Assembly (NCBI GenBank): GCA_921293015.1
Contig: OV121096.1
Span: 14,449,000 to 14,512,999 of the forward strand
Direction: 5' to 3'
DNA length: 64,000 bases
From: Phorcus lineatus
Taxonomy: Eukaryota > Mollusca > Gastropoda > Trochida > Trochidae
This document shows, in pieces, positions 1-11,319 of this stretch (its first letter is position 1; every line of letters begins with the position of its first letter). The position numbers were made by a program, and so were the translations under genes. The notes below the pieces were generated by a model that was not told the origin of the DNA, searched no databases, and saw only the letters and a list, made by a program, of their open reading frames with translations.

Positions 1-39
1 ATCGAGAAGTGATAAAGTCGAGAATAGCGGTTTGTTTAA
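1..39 (-). repeat. 3' scrap of an L2-like LINE
   Basis: The first 39 bases match 25271-25309 with few differences. At the second site the segment is the end of the reading frame of a minus-strand L2-like LINE, just after a C-terminal motif of the form NRFRHSFVPAG. This copy therefore is probably the tail of another member in the same orientation, whose remainder lies outside the window. The match is short, so the call rests on this internal comparison alone. Confidence 0.5.
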
Positions 40-269
40 AGGGAAGGTAATTAGCATAGATCAGGAAAACTGGTTACATATTCTATAGAATGATAATAGA
101 CAGACTAATGGTAATAAATTTAGAACGTTTAGACTGTTAATAACACTTTGATAGCTTCACCTTATGTTCGCTCAGTTTCTCAAAGAAGCATTTTCGCAAA
201 ACTAAGATGTGGTTCTCTCCATTTTTAAGTAGAATTATATGGGGTGCCAAGTGCGACTTTAATCGCTAT

Positions 270-1371
270 TTAGTAAGCTTACTAATTCAGGCAGATATTT
301 AGTAAGGTTACTAAATCAATTCATTTCATGCCAATACTTCACACCATTACCTTTTACTCTAACATGTATATGCGCTTTGAGCATGCACCTTGTGTATGGA
401 TATAGCGCTTTATGAATACTCATTATTATCATTATTTTTAATATTATTATTATCATTAAATGAATTAGTAAGCTTACTAAATCGATTTGAAGTATTAACC
501 TTACTAAATGAATATATGAGTTCTTTTAAACACATTTTGTCTCTCAATTTCTTCTTACAAGAATTTTTCACTGTGAATCGCCGCCATCAATGAGTATGAT
601 TTTCTAGTACCACAAAGAATTTTTCGTGTCACATGGAGTGTGGAATTATCTCTTTGCAAAAATTAGCCTCTGTTTACTGCAAATTTTAAATTGTTTCCTC
701 AAATGGATTTTCTTTTTGAGAGCTAATTTTAGCGACAAACATAACAAGAGAGAACAATGAACATTGGCAAAATATAATATTTCATCAAAAACTGATGTTT
801 AAATGTATATACAAATCTGTTCGAAAATAGGTCAATTACATTTTGGTTTTTGCTCTCAATCTCGAGCGTTCGTTCTTTCTACATCATTTCTTACTTGGAT
901 TCTTTTTTATTTTCGAAATATTTTCGTAACATGATAATAAGCTTGCGCCTTTATTGGCTTAACATGCAAACTGTACAAGTTCTGCTTCATATGTTCTAGT
1001 TGAGGTGAGGTGAGTTGGTGTTAAACGCTGCTTTCAAGATTATTTCACTTCTATCGCGGCTGTTAGTATTATTGCAGGGAGAAAGCCCGCAACTCCATTG
1101 TGGCTATGCATTGCGGTGAAACCTGCGAGCATCGGCTGGAACTAGCGAACCATGGGTGGGGTACTACACTGAAATTAAATGTAGCATTGCACCCAAACCT
1201 GACTGCGTGTAGAACAGTTCTCTACTGTAGACAAAGTTGCCGAGCCCCTGGCAGGATTCTTAGCATCATATGTTCTAGGAAGCAGTCATTATTAGAGATT
1301 ACAAACCGGCAATGATTTAGTAAGCTTACTTAATTGTGAAACCAGATGTGATTTAGTATCTAGCTTACTAC
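270..1371. repeat. Cluster of TTAGTAAGCTTACTAA palindromes
   Basis: A 16-base perfect palindrome, TTAGTAAGCTTACTAA, occurs at 270-285 and 465-480. Close variants lie at 298-315 (TTTAGTAAGGTTACTAAA), 495-508 (half plus arm), 1317-1333 and 1352-1371 (decayed). Six related sites within 1.1 kb is more than chance would give. No reading frame of interest overlaps them. They could be remnants of a short dispersed repeat or binding sites for a dimeric protein; the sequence does not decide. Confidence 0.5.
1001..1135 (+). repeat. SINE-like dispersed repeat, copy 1
   Basis: The stretch begins with GAGGTGAGGTGAG, continues with a GTTAAACGCTGCTTTCAAG block and runs into a segment ending GAAACCTGCGAGCATCGG. 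The same order of blocks is found reversed at 55510-55645 with roughly 85-90 percent identity by eye. Ends of the type GTTAAACGC plus GAGGTGAG/ACTCACTC tails are typical of short retroposons in molluscan genomes (general knowledge). No A and B box was confirmed. Confidence 0.55.
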
Positions 1372-1394
1372 ATCATTTCTATTTGAATGTTGAT

Positions 1395-1445
1395 ATCTTA
1401 CCGGGTTATAAAACTGACCATTCCGGGTTATAAAACTGACCATTT
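1395..1445. repeat. Short tandem duplication, about 26 bp
   Basis: The block CCGGGTTATAAAACTGACCA appears twice head to tail with a unit of about 26 bases, directly upstream of the point where LINE coding similarity begins. It may be the remnant of a 5' promoter repeat of the LINE or unrelated. Confidence 0.5.
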
Positions 1446-1485
1446 CGCCATTTCACTAACTCTCTCAAATACCATTAATCAAGAA

Positions 1486-4195
1486 AGAGGTAAGGGATAT
1501 TGGACATTTAATACTTCATTACTCCTTCACCATATAGTGAATTGGTTAAGAAAATTTTGAATGAAACGGTAGAAGAATATTCTGAAAATGATTTGTCTAA
1601 CCATAACCATATTGACCAGAATCATGATTAAGTAAAACTTACAATAAGTGATAGCTTATTCTTGGAAACTTTTTTAATGAAAGTAAGAGGAAAATCTATA
1701 TCTTTTGCATCCTTTCTAAAAAAATAGAACTTATAAGATTACTGAATTGGAAAATAGAGTAAAGATTTGTGAAGACAACATAAGAAAAAACTTTTAAAAC
1801 ATAGATGAGACTAAGCTTTCCAAATATAAATTAGAACTAGAACAGATAAAGGAAGAGGAATTCAAAGGCATCCAGATTAGAAATAGAATTCAATGGTATG
1901 AAGAAGGAGAAAAACCTACAAAATACTTTTGCAGATTAGAAAAGAGAACTATTGTCTCAAAGTCAATTAATAAGATTGTTACTTCCGAAAATGAAGAGAT
2001 CACCAACAGCACCTCCATCTCCATCTTACAACAGGTTAAAACATTTGATCAGAAACTTCATTCATCAAATGAGGATCTTGATGAAAAGGTTAAACAAGAA
2101 AATATTAAAACTCCAAAGTTAGATGATGACCTCAGAGAAGAGCTTGAAAAAAACATTGATAATGATGAAATTACTTTTGCAGTGAAAAATATGAAAAATA
2201 ACAAAAGCCCTGGTATTGATGGATTCCCTATTGACTTTATAAAAATTTTCTGGAAAGACCTCAAAGTATGGATATTTAGATTTATCAAGGAGGCTTCGTC
2301 TGAGAAAAAAATTATCTTTAACAATGAAGAGTGGGGTTATTACTTGCATAGCTAAAGCAAATAAAAATAGAACCCTGCTTAAAAATTGGAGACCAATTAC
2401 TTTCCTGAATGCTGTCTATAAGATAATAAGGGCATACATAACAAACTGTTTAAAGAAGACATTGGACTTACTTATACATGGAAATCAAACAAATTTTATT
2501 CCAGGCAGAACTATAAGTGAAAATACAAGACTTTTATATGACATCATGTTTGAAACTAAAGCGAGAAATATAAAAGGATTGCTAATTCTTATTAACTTTG
2601 AAAAGGCTTTTGACACAGTTTCAAAGGATTTTATTACCTTAGTTTAAAAAAAATTTGGGTTTGGTCCACAAATGGTACAATGGATGAATGTACTCACCTT
2701 TCAAACAACTTCATGTGTGACACAAAATGGTAATTTATCTGAACTTTTTTATTATGAAAGGGGCTGTAGACAGGGTGATCCCTTATCGCCATATTGATTC
2801 CTTTTTGTAGCTGAAATCCTGGGTTGTATGATAAGAGTTAATGACAAAATTAAGGGTTTAGTTATTGATGACAAGAATACAAGCTAGGGCAATATGCTGA
2901 TACAGAACTATTTCTGGATGGCACAACTGAGAGTCTATATGCAGCCATTGAAAGAATAAACACATTTTATAAGATGTCAGCTTAAATATAAATATTGACA
3001 AGACTATAAAGCAATTTGGATTGGTTAAATGGCAGGCAGTAAGCAAACATTGTGCACAATTTTGAAAACTGAATGGTTTAATGGGGAGTTTGAAGTCTTA
3101 GGAATTAAATTTACAAAAAACCTTGTAGATTTATGGGTGATCAATACAAGAAAAAAAGCTGGAAGAAATAAACAGATTACTGGCAGAGTGGAGAAAAAGA
3201 AATTTGACATTTGATTGGAAAAATTACAGTTATAAAGACATTAGCCCTCTCCAAATTAGTATATATATCTTCAGCTCATTGCCCAAACCCTCCAGAAGAC
3301 TTTAATATATCTTTGGAGCAAATATTCTTTAATTTTATTTGCAATGATAAGAGAGATAAGAAAAAAGGAGCACACTTAAAAGATTGAAGACTGAAGGAGT
3401 ATTGGGTATGGTTCACATAAAAACATTTATTGAAGCTTTAAAATTATCCACTCTTAAACGTTACTATAAAAAATCCATTGATAATAACCCTAGTAATATA
3501 CCTTACAATAATATTTTTAATTATGGAGCAAATATAAACAAATTATTTAATATTAAATACTCTTTTTGGACAGATGTTTTCGAAGCTTGGAAAACTTATT
3601 GTAGAAAGTTAAATATTAAAGAGGACAGCACTGATCACATTCTCAGTGAACTATTATGGCTTAACCACAATTTTAAGAATCACAACCATATTATTAAACA
3701 CTGGGCTAATAAGGGTACTAGTATTCTGACCATTAAAGAGCCACTCCGTGAGTTTCATAACATATTACTTACCTTTGATACGAACCTAAATGTCATATGT
3801 GGTGATATAAAATCAAAACATCTTAAGTTTTCATGTCCAAAAGACATATATATGACAAATACTGGTTTTCCATGAAAATATAAAAACATTATTGCGACGT
3901 TCTACCTTCATATTGTCACTGTAAAATCCCAATAAGCTTAAATATGTGTTTTATTGGTAACATTCGATACTTCGCGATGAAATGACACTATCTATTAAGT
4001 TTGGCATATATGACTCCAACAACTCACGGAGTGGCTCTTTAAATACTTATGTGATAAACATGGATTCATGTTTTTTATGAGATAAAGGCAAAATACAAAA
4101 TAAGAGGGACAATACTTGATTTTAACTATATCTTCTTCATATTTGCCTGATAAGTTGAAAGATACCATTAAACAGACAAGCAATATCAATTTATA
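1486..4195 (+). pseudogene. L1/Tx1-like LINE ORF2 remnant, frameshifted and interrupted
   Basis: Conceptual translation in shifting frames gives an ordered series of L1-type reverse transcriptase landmarks: a GKGYWTFNTSLL block near 1496, RNRIQWYEEGEKPTKYF near 1880-1930, NNKSPGIDGFPIDF near 2200, NWRPITFLNAVYKI near 2385, FIPGRTISENTRLLYD near 2495 and NFEKAFDTV near 2600. The catalytic double-aspartate block is lost in frameshifts downstream. A later open segment (3384-3733) carries GMVHIKTFIEALKLS and WTDVFEAWKTY, typical of the region after the RT domain. After an inserted MITE (3738-4037) the frame resumes at about 4042. The copy is 5'-truncated, since no endonuclease domain was found, and has many frameshifts and stops. 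It is not functional. Confidence 0.85.
3734..4041. mobile_element. TTAA-flanked MITE inserted in the LINE
   Basis: The left end TTAA-AGAGCCACTCCGTGAG and right end CTCACGGAGTGGCTCT-TTAA are mirror images, giving terminal inverted repeats of about 16 bases bounded by TTAA. Removing the insert with one TTAA restores the LINE reading frame (LTI before, KYLCDKHGF after), so the target duplication is TTAA. That duplication is used by piggyBac and Kolobok families; which one mobilised this element is not visible. A partial relative of the left half is at 31415-31567 and of the right end at 15560-15634. No coding capacity. Confidence 0.85.
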
Positions 4196-4199
4196 ATTA

Positions 4200-5038
4200 A
4201 TTTATACTTCAGTGTTTCTCAAAAACATATGTTGAAACCTGCTAAAGGCTCAAAATTGTTTATGACAATCTTATATCGAAACATGATAAACTTCAGATTT
4301 GTAATAAATGGGAACTAGTGTTTGATAGTTATAGTATGCGGCTCAATTGCGAGAATAGAGCATTCGGCAACAGAAATTTCGGTCTAGGATGTTACGAAAT
4401 CATATAAATGTAGGTAGTTCGGAGTTCTAATGCGCATCTCCTACTGTCAGAGAAAACTTGATCTTGATGACGTCATCTAATGATATGCAATACTCTCCCA
4501 CACGTGGATATGTGCTTCCTTGTGCGCTGTTTGAATATTCGCCGTATACATTTTGGGTGAATATTTTAAATCATCTAAATAAATATCGAAAGTGTTGAAA
4601 CCCACCCATACCGCATCTGTTGGTACTAAACACAGCAATCACACAATATTAGGTGACACATTGGATTGAGGGTCAGGGAAACTTTAGGGGAATATATTTT
4701 AGAAAATGGTGTGTCACACGATCATGATATGTTCTACTAACACCACCACAAACTAGCGACAGCATTAATAATGTTTCTAATTTTTAAAAAATAAATATTA
4801 TGGGATAGGGACCAATAATTGTTCACAGAGCACAGCAAGTCAGTTGATCAATAAAAGTACGGGAGTCGTAAAATATTTCATTTAATTTTGAGTTCATGTG
4901 TACTGGCCGTATATATGCGTATCTTTATCACTTGTTCAATAGAATTAAACATTTGTGGGGGTTTTCTTCTGTGATGTCTTTGTAATCTAAAGAGTAGTAC
5001 AAGAGAGTTAAATAGATAGTAGCCTTGTTCATAATATC
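4200..5038. other. No recognisable feature
   Basis: AT-rich sequence with many stops in all frames. I see no terminal repeats, no coding similarity and no tandem structure here. Confidence 0.5.
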
Positions 5039-7445
5039 TTAAAGAGGAGAAGTAACGCATGAATTTGATTATTACAAATTAGTATCTGTATTCGCTTCAC
5101 TTATATCAATCAATAGAGCCAAAAAAATTGAAAATATACGCTTTAATTCGACTACTAGGAGACCTTTTATACCCCTGTTTTGGATAGCCGCCTAATGAGA
5201 CTGGCGAACGCTTACACAAAATCACCGAAGCATGACTCGAAGCCACGCCCAGTGTGTGACGTGCTAGTGGGCAGCTGAAAGCCCAGCCCTTTGATTTTCT
5301 CTGTATTTTTAAGCTAATTCAACAGCAAAATAGAGGCAATACCATGACCGAAAGAATTCCAAAATACGATATATAACGGCTTCATGATATCAACTTTCCC
5401 TCTCAGTCGTCAAATCCATCTTAATTAGACTGTGACAATCCTTGGACGCGGTTTTCTTGGGTGGGTTTATATCAAAAAGGTAAAGAACTTGGTCGGTGAG
5501 AGATCCAATTACAATGGGATATCACGTAGTGTTACAACATGTATTTATCGATATGAAGTTATAAATTGTCTCGAAAAAATGAAGATTTTTGTAAAAAACG
5601 GGAGACAAATGTGGAAACTTTTTTTTTGCCTATAGAACAAATAATTTTGTTTCACTTCACTTTCATGACAACATAGTACTTATTGGAATATTCGTTTGTA
5701 TTTAACTAACACATATCATATTCTTATCTAGTATAACATCTCACACCGTGTTGCAATATCTCTGTCTTTGAATTTAACATTAAATGACATGAAAACATAC
5801 CTGACGCAAGCGTTAGAAACATCCTATGTAATCCTGAAGAATGTTGGGTCCCGTTATTCACGATGTACTTTTTTAAATGTGTGTCATCGTCCTTAGAGGT
5901 GCATGAGCCAAATCTCCTTCTCTTAATTTATTGGTTGAATATATATTCTACAAGTTCATTGGTTCACAATGACTGGACGCCGTGACAATAAACTAAGCAC
6001 CAGTCGAATGCCAAGAGTTACGCCATTATGTAAGGACATATATTCCGCTTGGCGGGTCCGAGGCGTTAAAATTCAAAAGGTATAATTAGAGACCATTAAA
6101 TCAAGAATTGAAATTGAATGCGATAGGATTACATAACGGCCACCTGTGTGTCATAAAAAACAAACAAACTAGTTAAACCAATTTGATTGTTGTGAAAACA
6201 TTTGGCAGACGTCATAATTGATGAACAACTTAAATTCAAGGTTAACCTTAGAGTTTTGTGCAACGGGACCCAGGAAATTATCTTTGGATGTACATTTATG
6301 ATGTATGACCTACAAATGTGATAGGATTTGACTTCCACTTAGCTATTCTTACGACGATACCAACAATAATGTCTCACTCACCATACACTACATGCCTACA
6401 TTACATTTAGAAAATTGTGTGAACGCCAAAATAAATAAAAATATGGATATCATATTCAAATAATCCATGGTCAATAATACATTCAATTTTTTTTAATTAT
6501 TTCTGTTGACTGAAAAAATATATAAATATAATGGAGAATTGTTTTGTAAATAATCAGTCCAATGCAATTTAGCATTTATAGTAAATTCTGAGTTTTGTTG
6601 TAATAGCATAAAAATTAAATTGAAAATGCCAAAAGAAATTAAAACCAGTCGATGTTGTTCAATCTGTCTCGGTTTTGATTGCTTGTCGTCTCTTCTGTTT
6701 CTGAGCCACTCGAACTGTCATTTGGCTCATATAAGTAAGGAAAAGTATCGTCCCCGTCAATTGAAATTAGCGTTTCTGAACATGATGAGACACATTCCAT
6801 AGATAATGATATCTCGCTTTCTGAATAGCTGGTGGACATTATGCGTTAATACTTAATAAAGGTTATATTTTTTTGGGAATAAGGATGCCGGTGCATCCCT
6901 CAATATAATGTCCAATAAGTGAGGATAGTTCATGTAAGAAATACTTCCGGGATCTCACGCGTTAGCGCAATCTTATAACTATGACAACATGGCGCAGGGT
7001 CGTGGCTTTGAAAAACATTCCGTAGGAAAGTGCACACGGCATCGTATTTAATCAGGGTCTTGCGCTTGCAAAACATAGAAATATCCAGACAATGAATTAA
7101 ACAATAGATTCCTTTAAGGTTTGGGTTGTTTGGATAACGTTTAGTAGGTAAAACCGACAGTTAATCTGTGAGAGTTACTATCGGCTAGTGTTGTTTTACA
7201 TAACGAGCGAATGATGATATGCCAACTAGCACGTCACGATTCACGCTTCAGTGACCACGGGGCCTTTCAGGTTCTGCTCGCCGGTCGTAATTAGGCAATT
7301 AAATTACAAAGCCGTAATTATGTTGTTTAGCGGCCGATTTCAGAAATTTAAAGTTGAGTCCACGTCAAATTGTAATCCCTTTTAACGAATTCCGAAATCG
7401 ACCATAGGGCATTTCACCCGATCTTTAATTAATTTGATGGTCTAT
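5039..7445. mobile_element. Long-inverted-repeat element, copy 1 (longer)
   Basis: The segment from CTTAAAGAGGAGAAGTAA (5039) to about 7445 is shared, with internal differences, with 16001-17813. Its two ends are imperfect inverted copies: near the left, GCCTAATGAGACTGGCGA (about 5190) and TGTGACGTGCTAGTGGGC (about 5256); near the right, the complements of GCCTAATTACGACCGGCGA and CGTGACGTGCTAGTTGGC (about 7215-7300). This arrangement suggests a DNA transposon with subterminal inverted repeats several hundred bases long. Exact outer ends and target duplication were not resolved. The interior holds the acidic exon-like frame at 6639-6839, absent from copy 2. Confidence 0.6.
6639..6839 (-). CDS. 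Acidic first-exon-like ORF, possible P2RX7-like zinc-domain N-terminus
   Basis: An ATG-initiated frame of 66 codons rich in Ser, Glu and Asp. It contains SISIDGDD-type acidic text, then PYLYEPNDSSSGSETEE and ends DRLNNIDW. From memory, many invertebrate and fish proteins with a P2X7-receptor-like zinc domain start with an acidic stretch, an (Y)EP motif and an R..N.DWC.CG.C transition; the resemblance stops exactly where the first zinc-binding cysteines should follow, at a stop or possible weak splice donor (CTG|gttttaa). It sits just inside the right inverted region of the long-inverted-repeat element, reading inward, which is where a transposon gene would start. The identification is by eye and tentative; it may be a decayed single exon. 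Confidence 0.35.
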   Translation of the reverse strand: MSTSYSESEISLSMECVSSCSETLISIDGDDTFPYLYEPNDSSSGSETEETTSNQNRDRLNNIDWF

Positions 7446-7741
7446 TGCATAGGTACTAAATGGTGTTGCCGTGTCAAGTTTGACCTCATCACCTGTCTTT
7501 AATCTGAAGTAACTTCGTTACAGTGTAAAGTTTGTGATTTAACGCACTTCTGCATTGTGTTAAGTATTCTCTCACAGGTTAAATTATGACTCCCCAATAT
7601 ATTAACCAGAATGTACTTTGCAAATAATGAACCCGGTAAGAATGAAACGCACCTTTCCTGTAGCGATCTTCCGATTGTCGCTGTGAGAAGAACAAACACA
7701 GACAATGTACACTGACATTTAAAAGCTCTTTTAATTTCAGT
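7446..7741 (-). CDS. Possible terminal exon of a cysteine-containing protein
   Basis: On the minus strand a good acceptor-like tract (TTGTTCTTCTCACAG) near 7680 is followed by an open frame ending in a stop at 7499. Depending on frame it encodes a segment with regularly spaced cysteines (ERC, LTCERIL, QKCVKS, LHCNE). I do not recognise the family and found no partner exon. It could equally be chance coding in non-coding DNA. Confidence 0.2.
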
Positions 7742-7844
7742 ATTTTCCTCTACAGTTTTAGACAGATGTTTGAATTCTTGTAATACTTCTTATCCTATGT
7801 GGGGATATTTGGATGGACGAATGTTGCGTGATGCGTGACTTCAT

Positions 7845-7891
7845 CCCATACTTATCATCAATTAGCCCCCCCCCCTGTTCCTACGCCCCTG
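7845..7891. repeat. Right-end fragment of a CAGGGGCGTAGGA MITE
   Basis: The text from TTATCATCAATTAG through a C-run to TGTTCCTACGCCCCTG repeats the right end of the complete element at 29456-29802. The matching left end (CAGGGGCGTAGGA) is missing, so this is a truncated or eroded copy. Confidence 0.6.
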
Positions 7892-7899
7892 TAGGCCTA

Positions 7900-8540
7900 C
7901 TTTACACTTGTCTCTCTACTACACCAAAGGTGTACTGAAAAGTCCTGGTGGAGCGAAAACTTTTTCACAATCCGTATTCGTGGAAAAAACCAATTCCACT
8001 TTTTGTATTACCCGAATAATTTGTTTTTTCCGTATTAATACGGAGTAACAATTTCGATCGGACCTAATATTATCATGGTTGTATCGTCAAATAAAGCACA
8101 TCGTCGGTCCCATTGTTCGCCATTGTTTTAATGCCGTGGGTATCTTATATAATAGGATATGGCCTAAGAGTGGGAGGATCCTGCATCAAATTAAAAGTAT
8201 AGAGTTAAGAGTTCCATGTTTTAAAATCCTAAATAACCTTCCGGAAGTGGACACACCGGATGTTATGTGACGCTAAAGAGCTCTAAGCCAGCTTCCGCCA
8301 ATTTTAAAGTTCGTGGACGAGATAGCGAGAGGTGGTGCATTTTAGAAATTATGTATTCGACGGATACGCACGGTGACTATTACACCTTTTTTGCATATCA
8401 GGCACTAAACCGGATTGGTGTGATTCATTACCAGTCGTTTGTCAATCGAAAATAGGCGTACCCCATTTTTTCTTTTTTTAAAAGTTTTGTATTTTTTTAA
8501 TAATTGACATGAAAGAGATCATATCCTCGTGTTAAGGAAA
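7900..8540. other. Unassigned stretch
   Basis: Contains short open frames (8079-8270 and 8267-8455, plus strand) that overlap and show no familiar motif. No terminal repeats found. I would not call a gene. Confidence 0.4.
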
Positions 8541-8900
8541 TTAGACCACATCACACCCACTCTATTTACCTCAGTGATTTGTTCCAGTGCTATATGCTCC
8601 TGCACGTTCCCTCCGATCTAGTGACCAGTGTCTGTTTGTACAAGTAACTCCTGTGACTAAGACTAAAACTTATGGTGATAGATCCATCGAAACTGCTGGA
8701 CCTAATCTTTGGAACTATCTTCCATATTACATCAGAACATTTCACGATCTAAGTAGACCTTCAAATCTGATTTAAAAATTTGTCTCTTCTCGGAAGCCTT
8801 TGAACATTTCCTGTCAGCAACATCTTCGAGCTCAAGCGCCTTTGGGCATATTATGGATATTGGCGCTATACAAGTATTTGGATGATGATGATGATAAATA
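8541..8900 (+). pseudogene. 3' end of a CR1/Jockey-like LINE
   Basis: The frame at 8587-8775 reads LRSSDQCLFV, then TKTYGDRSIETAGPNLWNYLP, the stereotyped C-terminal tail of CR1/L2/Jockey reverse transcriptases (general form: T-YG-R-F--A-P-LWN-LP). It is followed by a non-coding tail with GGCGCTATACAAGT and ends in a GAT microsatellite at about 8880-8893, as LINE tails of this type do. Only the last 80 or so codons remain; the RT core is absent, consistent with 5' truncation at insertion. Confidence 0.75.
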
Positions 8901-9650
8901 GTGATCATTTCCTTCTTGGATCAATGCAGAACAACTGGTGAATAAAATAAGTGCTAACATGTCTGGATGCAGTAAGGGGTTAGAGAGAATAGACACCTTT
9001 TGTAAATACAACTAAAACGGGACTCCACGGTACTTACTATCTGAGCATTAGTTCACACGCCATTGTTAATTCTCTCATATCTCTGGTGATTATTTAGTAC
9101 ATATTGTATATCTTATTCCTTAGGGAGATTTTTCTGACAAACAGGAGGAATTTAAACAAGTTCTGGCTGCTGGGAACAATTGTTATAGACTATTCATAGT
9201 TCTCACATAACGTCACGAGCCTCAGTCACATGGTCCGTCAGCCATTTCTGTGGACAACCAGCGCAGGCCGGCCACAGCGGCTAGTGCATTCTCACTATAT
9301 TATCTGTAGAATTAACAGTCTATCTTACGGCTGAATTAGCTTCAAATGATGTGAATCTTGCACACATAGTAAACTAAGATGATTGCAAGACATGTTCATG
9401 TCGTATCTTTGTGAATATTTGTACTAGAGGAAAGATGATACAGTCAATGTGAACTCGCTTCTGTCATCAATGTTACTTCCAACTTATTCCAAAACATCTT
9501 GAAATGAAAGGATAATCTCTATCCTACCCCATATATGCTTTGTTTGATGGCTTGTAGACTAAACTCCATCTACGGTGGACATGCTATTTTATTGTTATTT
9601 TCTTTGTTCTAACATTTTATGTGGGTATTGCACAGTTATTTTTCCCATTC
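8901..9650. other. No recognisable feature
   Basis: AT-rich non-coding sequence. Nothing supported beyond weak similarity to general background. Confidence 0.4.
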
Positions 9651-9790
9651 TAATCACAGGAAATTTAATTTTGATATAAATGATAATATCCCCTCCCAAA
9701 CAGCAATAGACTATTGATATAGGAGAGGAATATTATCATCTTGGTTTAATTTCTTTTGAAATTGCATATTATTTCAATTTCCTGTGATTA
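9651..9790. mobile_element. 140-bp foldback MITE
   Basis: The 15-base end TAATCACAGGAAATT (9651-9665) is repeated as its exact reverse complement at 9776-9790. A second inner pair, ATGATAATATCCCC and GAGGAATATTATCAT, extends the foldback. The element has no coding capacity. No clear target duplication was seen; family not assigned. Confidence 0.65.
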
Positions 9791-10036
9791 TGATTTGGGG
9801 CTATCCCAAAACATCCAACTTGTGAGACACATGTGGTTTGCCTAAATGTCATTCAAAACATCTTCTTCATACACTGTTCCGTATTTATAATATATTAATA
9901 ACAAAATTTAAAAATTTAAATTCAATGTAATGATCACGACGAACTTTATTTATTGCTCTCAAGTTATGTGAGCATGATCCAGCTGTGAAAAATGTCTTGA
10001 CATAAGTACACTAATTAAAATGTGATAAGCCTTATT

Positions 10037-10063
10037 GGTTGGAGGCCCCCATGGCCTCCAACC
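10037..10063. repeat. Perfect 11-bp hairpin
   Basis: GGTTGGAGGCC and its reverse complement GGCCTCCAACC are separated by the loop CCCAT. GC content is far above the surroundings. It may be a MITE core or an RNA hairpin; there is no gene next to it. Confidence 0.6.
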
Positions 10064-10105
10064 ATCTTAACAGCTGGAATTCTCTCTATATTACAGTTGG
10101 AATTT

Positions 10106-10187
10106 TCAAAGGAACTTTAACGCCGCTAATGGCAGAAATATTGCTCAAGCGGCGTTAAACAATAACTCACTCACTCAAAGGAACTTT
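10106..10187 (+). mobile_element. 56-bp SINE tail with a perfect 13-bp target duplication
   Basis: The 13-mer TCAAAGGAACTTT occurs at 10106-10118 and again at 10175-10187, exactly flanking a 56-base insert. The insert contains AACGCCGCT...AGCGGCGTTAAAC and ends in an ACTCACTCAC tail. The perfect duplication plus simple tail identifies a retroposed, strongly 5'-truncated SINE. The intact duplication suggests a relatively recent event. Confidence 0.8.
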
Positions 10188-11126
10188 CAACCAATCATAT
10201 TTAGCCTCTTTGTATTTCGGCAATATCGTAAACCAATGAACACATCTGTATCAAATTTAGAACCCCGTGACCATGTGGGTATTCCGAAATAATTGGCAAC
10301 CTTTAATACGGAAAACGATTGTCTCTGCAAATCTCAAAATTTAAAGGGAACAGTGGTGTTAAAGAATAAAAAAGACAGGACAATTCTTCATGACCGCACG
10401 TGTACTAAATTAGACACGTAAATGTTGCATGAAAGGTTAGAAAACTCTATTCCATGTCAGTAAAAACCCCTCCTTTACAACGGCACACGCGAGACACAAG
10501 CGGCTACAGGTCGATAAGTAGAGAATGTCATAAAGGCGAGTCAATTTGTGGGCTATCTCTTCGTGTCAGACAAAGATAGAGGTAGTGAACTATGCTTTAG
10601 GCTTTAATTTGATATATCTTGTACTGGCAATCTTTGAGAGTTGAGAAACAATTAGTGATACATTTGGATTTATGAATTTGCAAAAGAGTCGAACACTTTG
10701 TGCGGTGCTGGACGCAATCAATTGTGACCTATATTCTAAAAATAGATCTATTTCCAAGGGATAAATCGGTGACTGTTGTTTAAAACAGAACTGTATAGAT
10801 CTATTTATAACTGCAAGTTTGCCTGACTACTTATTTGCTGTAATGAAAATCCTATCCTATTTGTACCCTATGATTTCGCAGTATTTCCTAGCCTAACAAA
10901 GTTGCCTCCAACTTAGCCTTTTTAAAGGCTTTTCTTGTATTATTTGTCTCTAGTTTGAATGTCATGTACCATCTCTTATAAATGATTTTGCGATTTATTA
11001 TTTACGATTTTAATGCACTTGTATTGTATGTATTTGTTTTAGAAAAAATGTGTATGCAAGCCAGACGTTCATGAAACTAATATTTTAAACATTTAATTAA
11101 TCCATCTATATAGAAGTTATATCTGC
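10188..11126. other. No recognisable feature
   Basis: AT-rich sequence without coding similarity or clear repeats. Confidence 0.4.
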
Positions 11127-11129
11127 CCT

Positions 11130-11151
11130 CGTCTCTCTCTCTCTCTCTCTT
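11130..11151. repeat. CT microsatellite
   Basis: A run of CT dinucleotides lies about 170 bases beyond the 3' end of the Penelope-like frame and may mark its 3' boundary region. Confidence 0.7.
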
Positions 11152-11319
11152 CAACTATTAATGTGTTGTTTCATCATTAGGCATTGATGGCAAGTATTGA
11201 ATCAGATTTGGTGCCAACTATACAAAATCTCCTATCTAAAGCTTCAGATAATAATATGTACCCTCTTACATTCAACACTAAACTGCATAGATTTTTAGAG
11301 GAAGACCGAGTTGGATACT

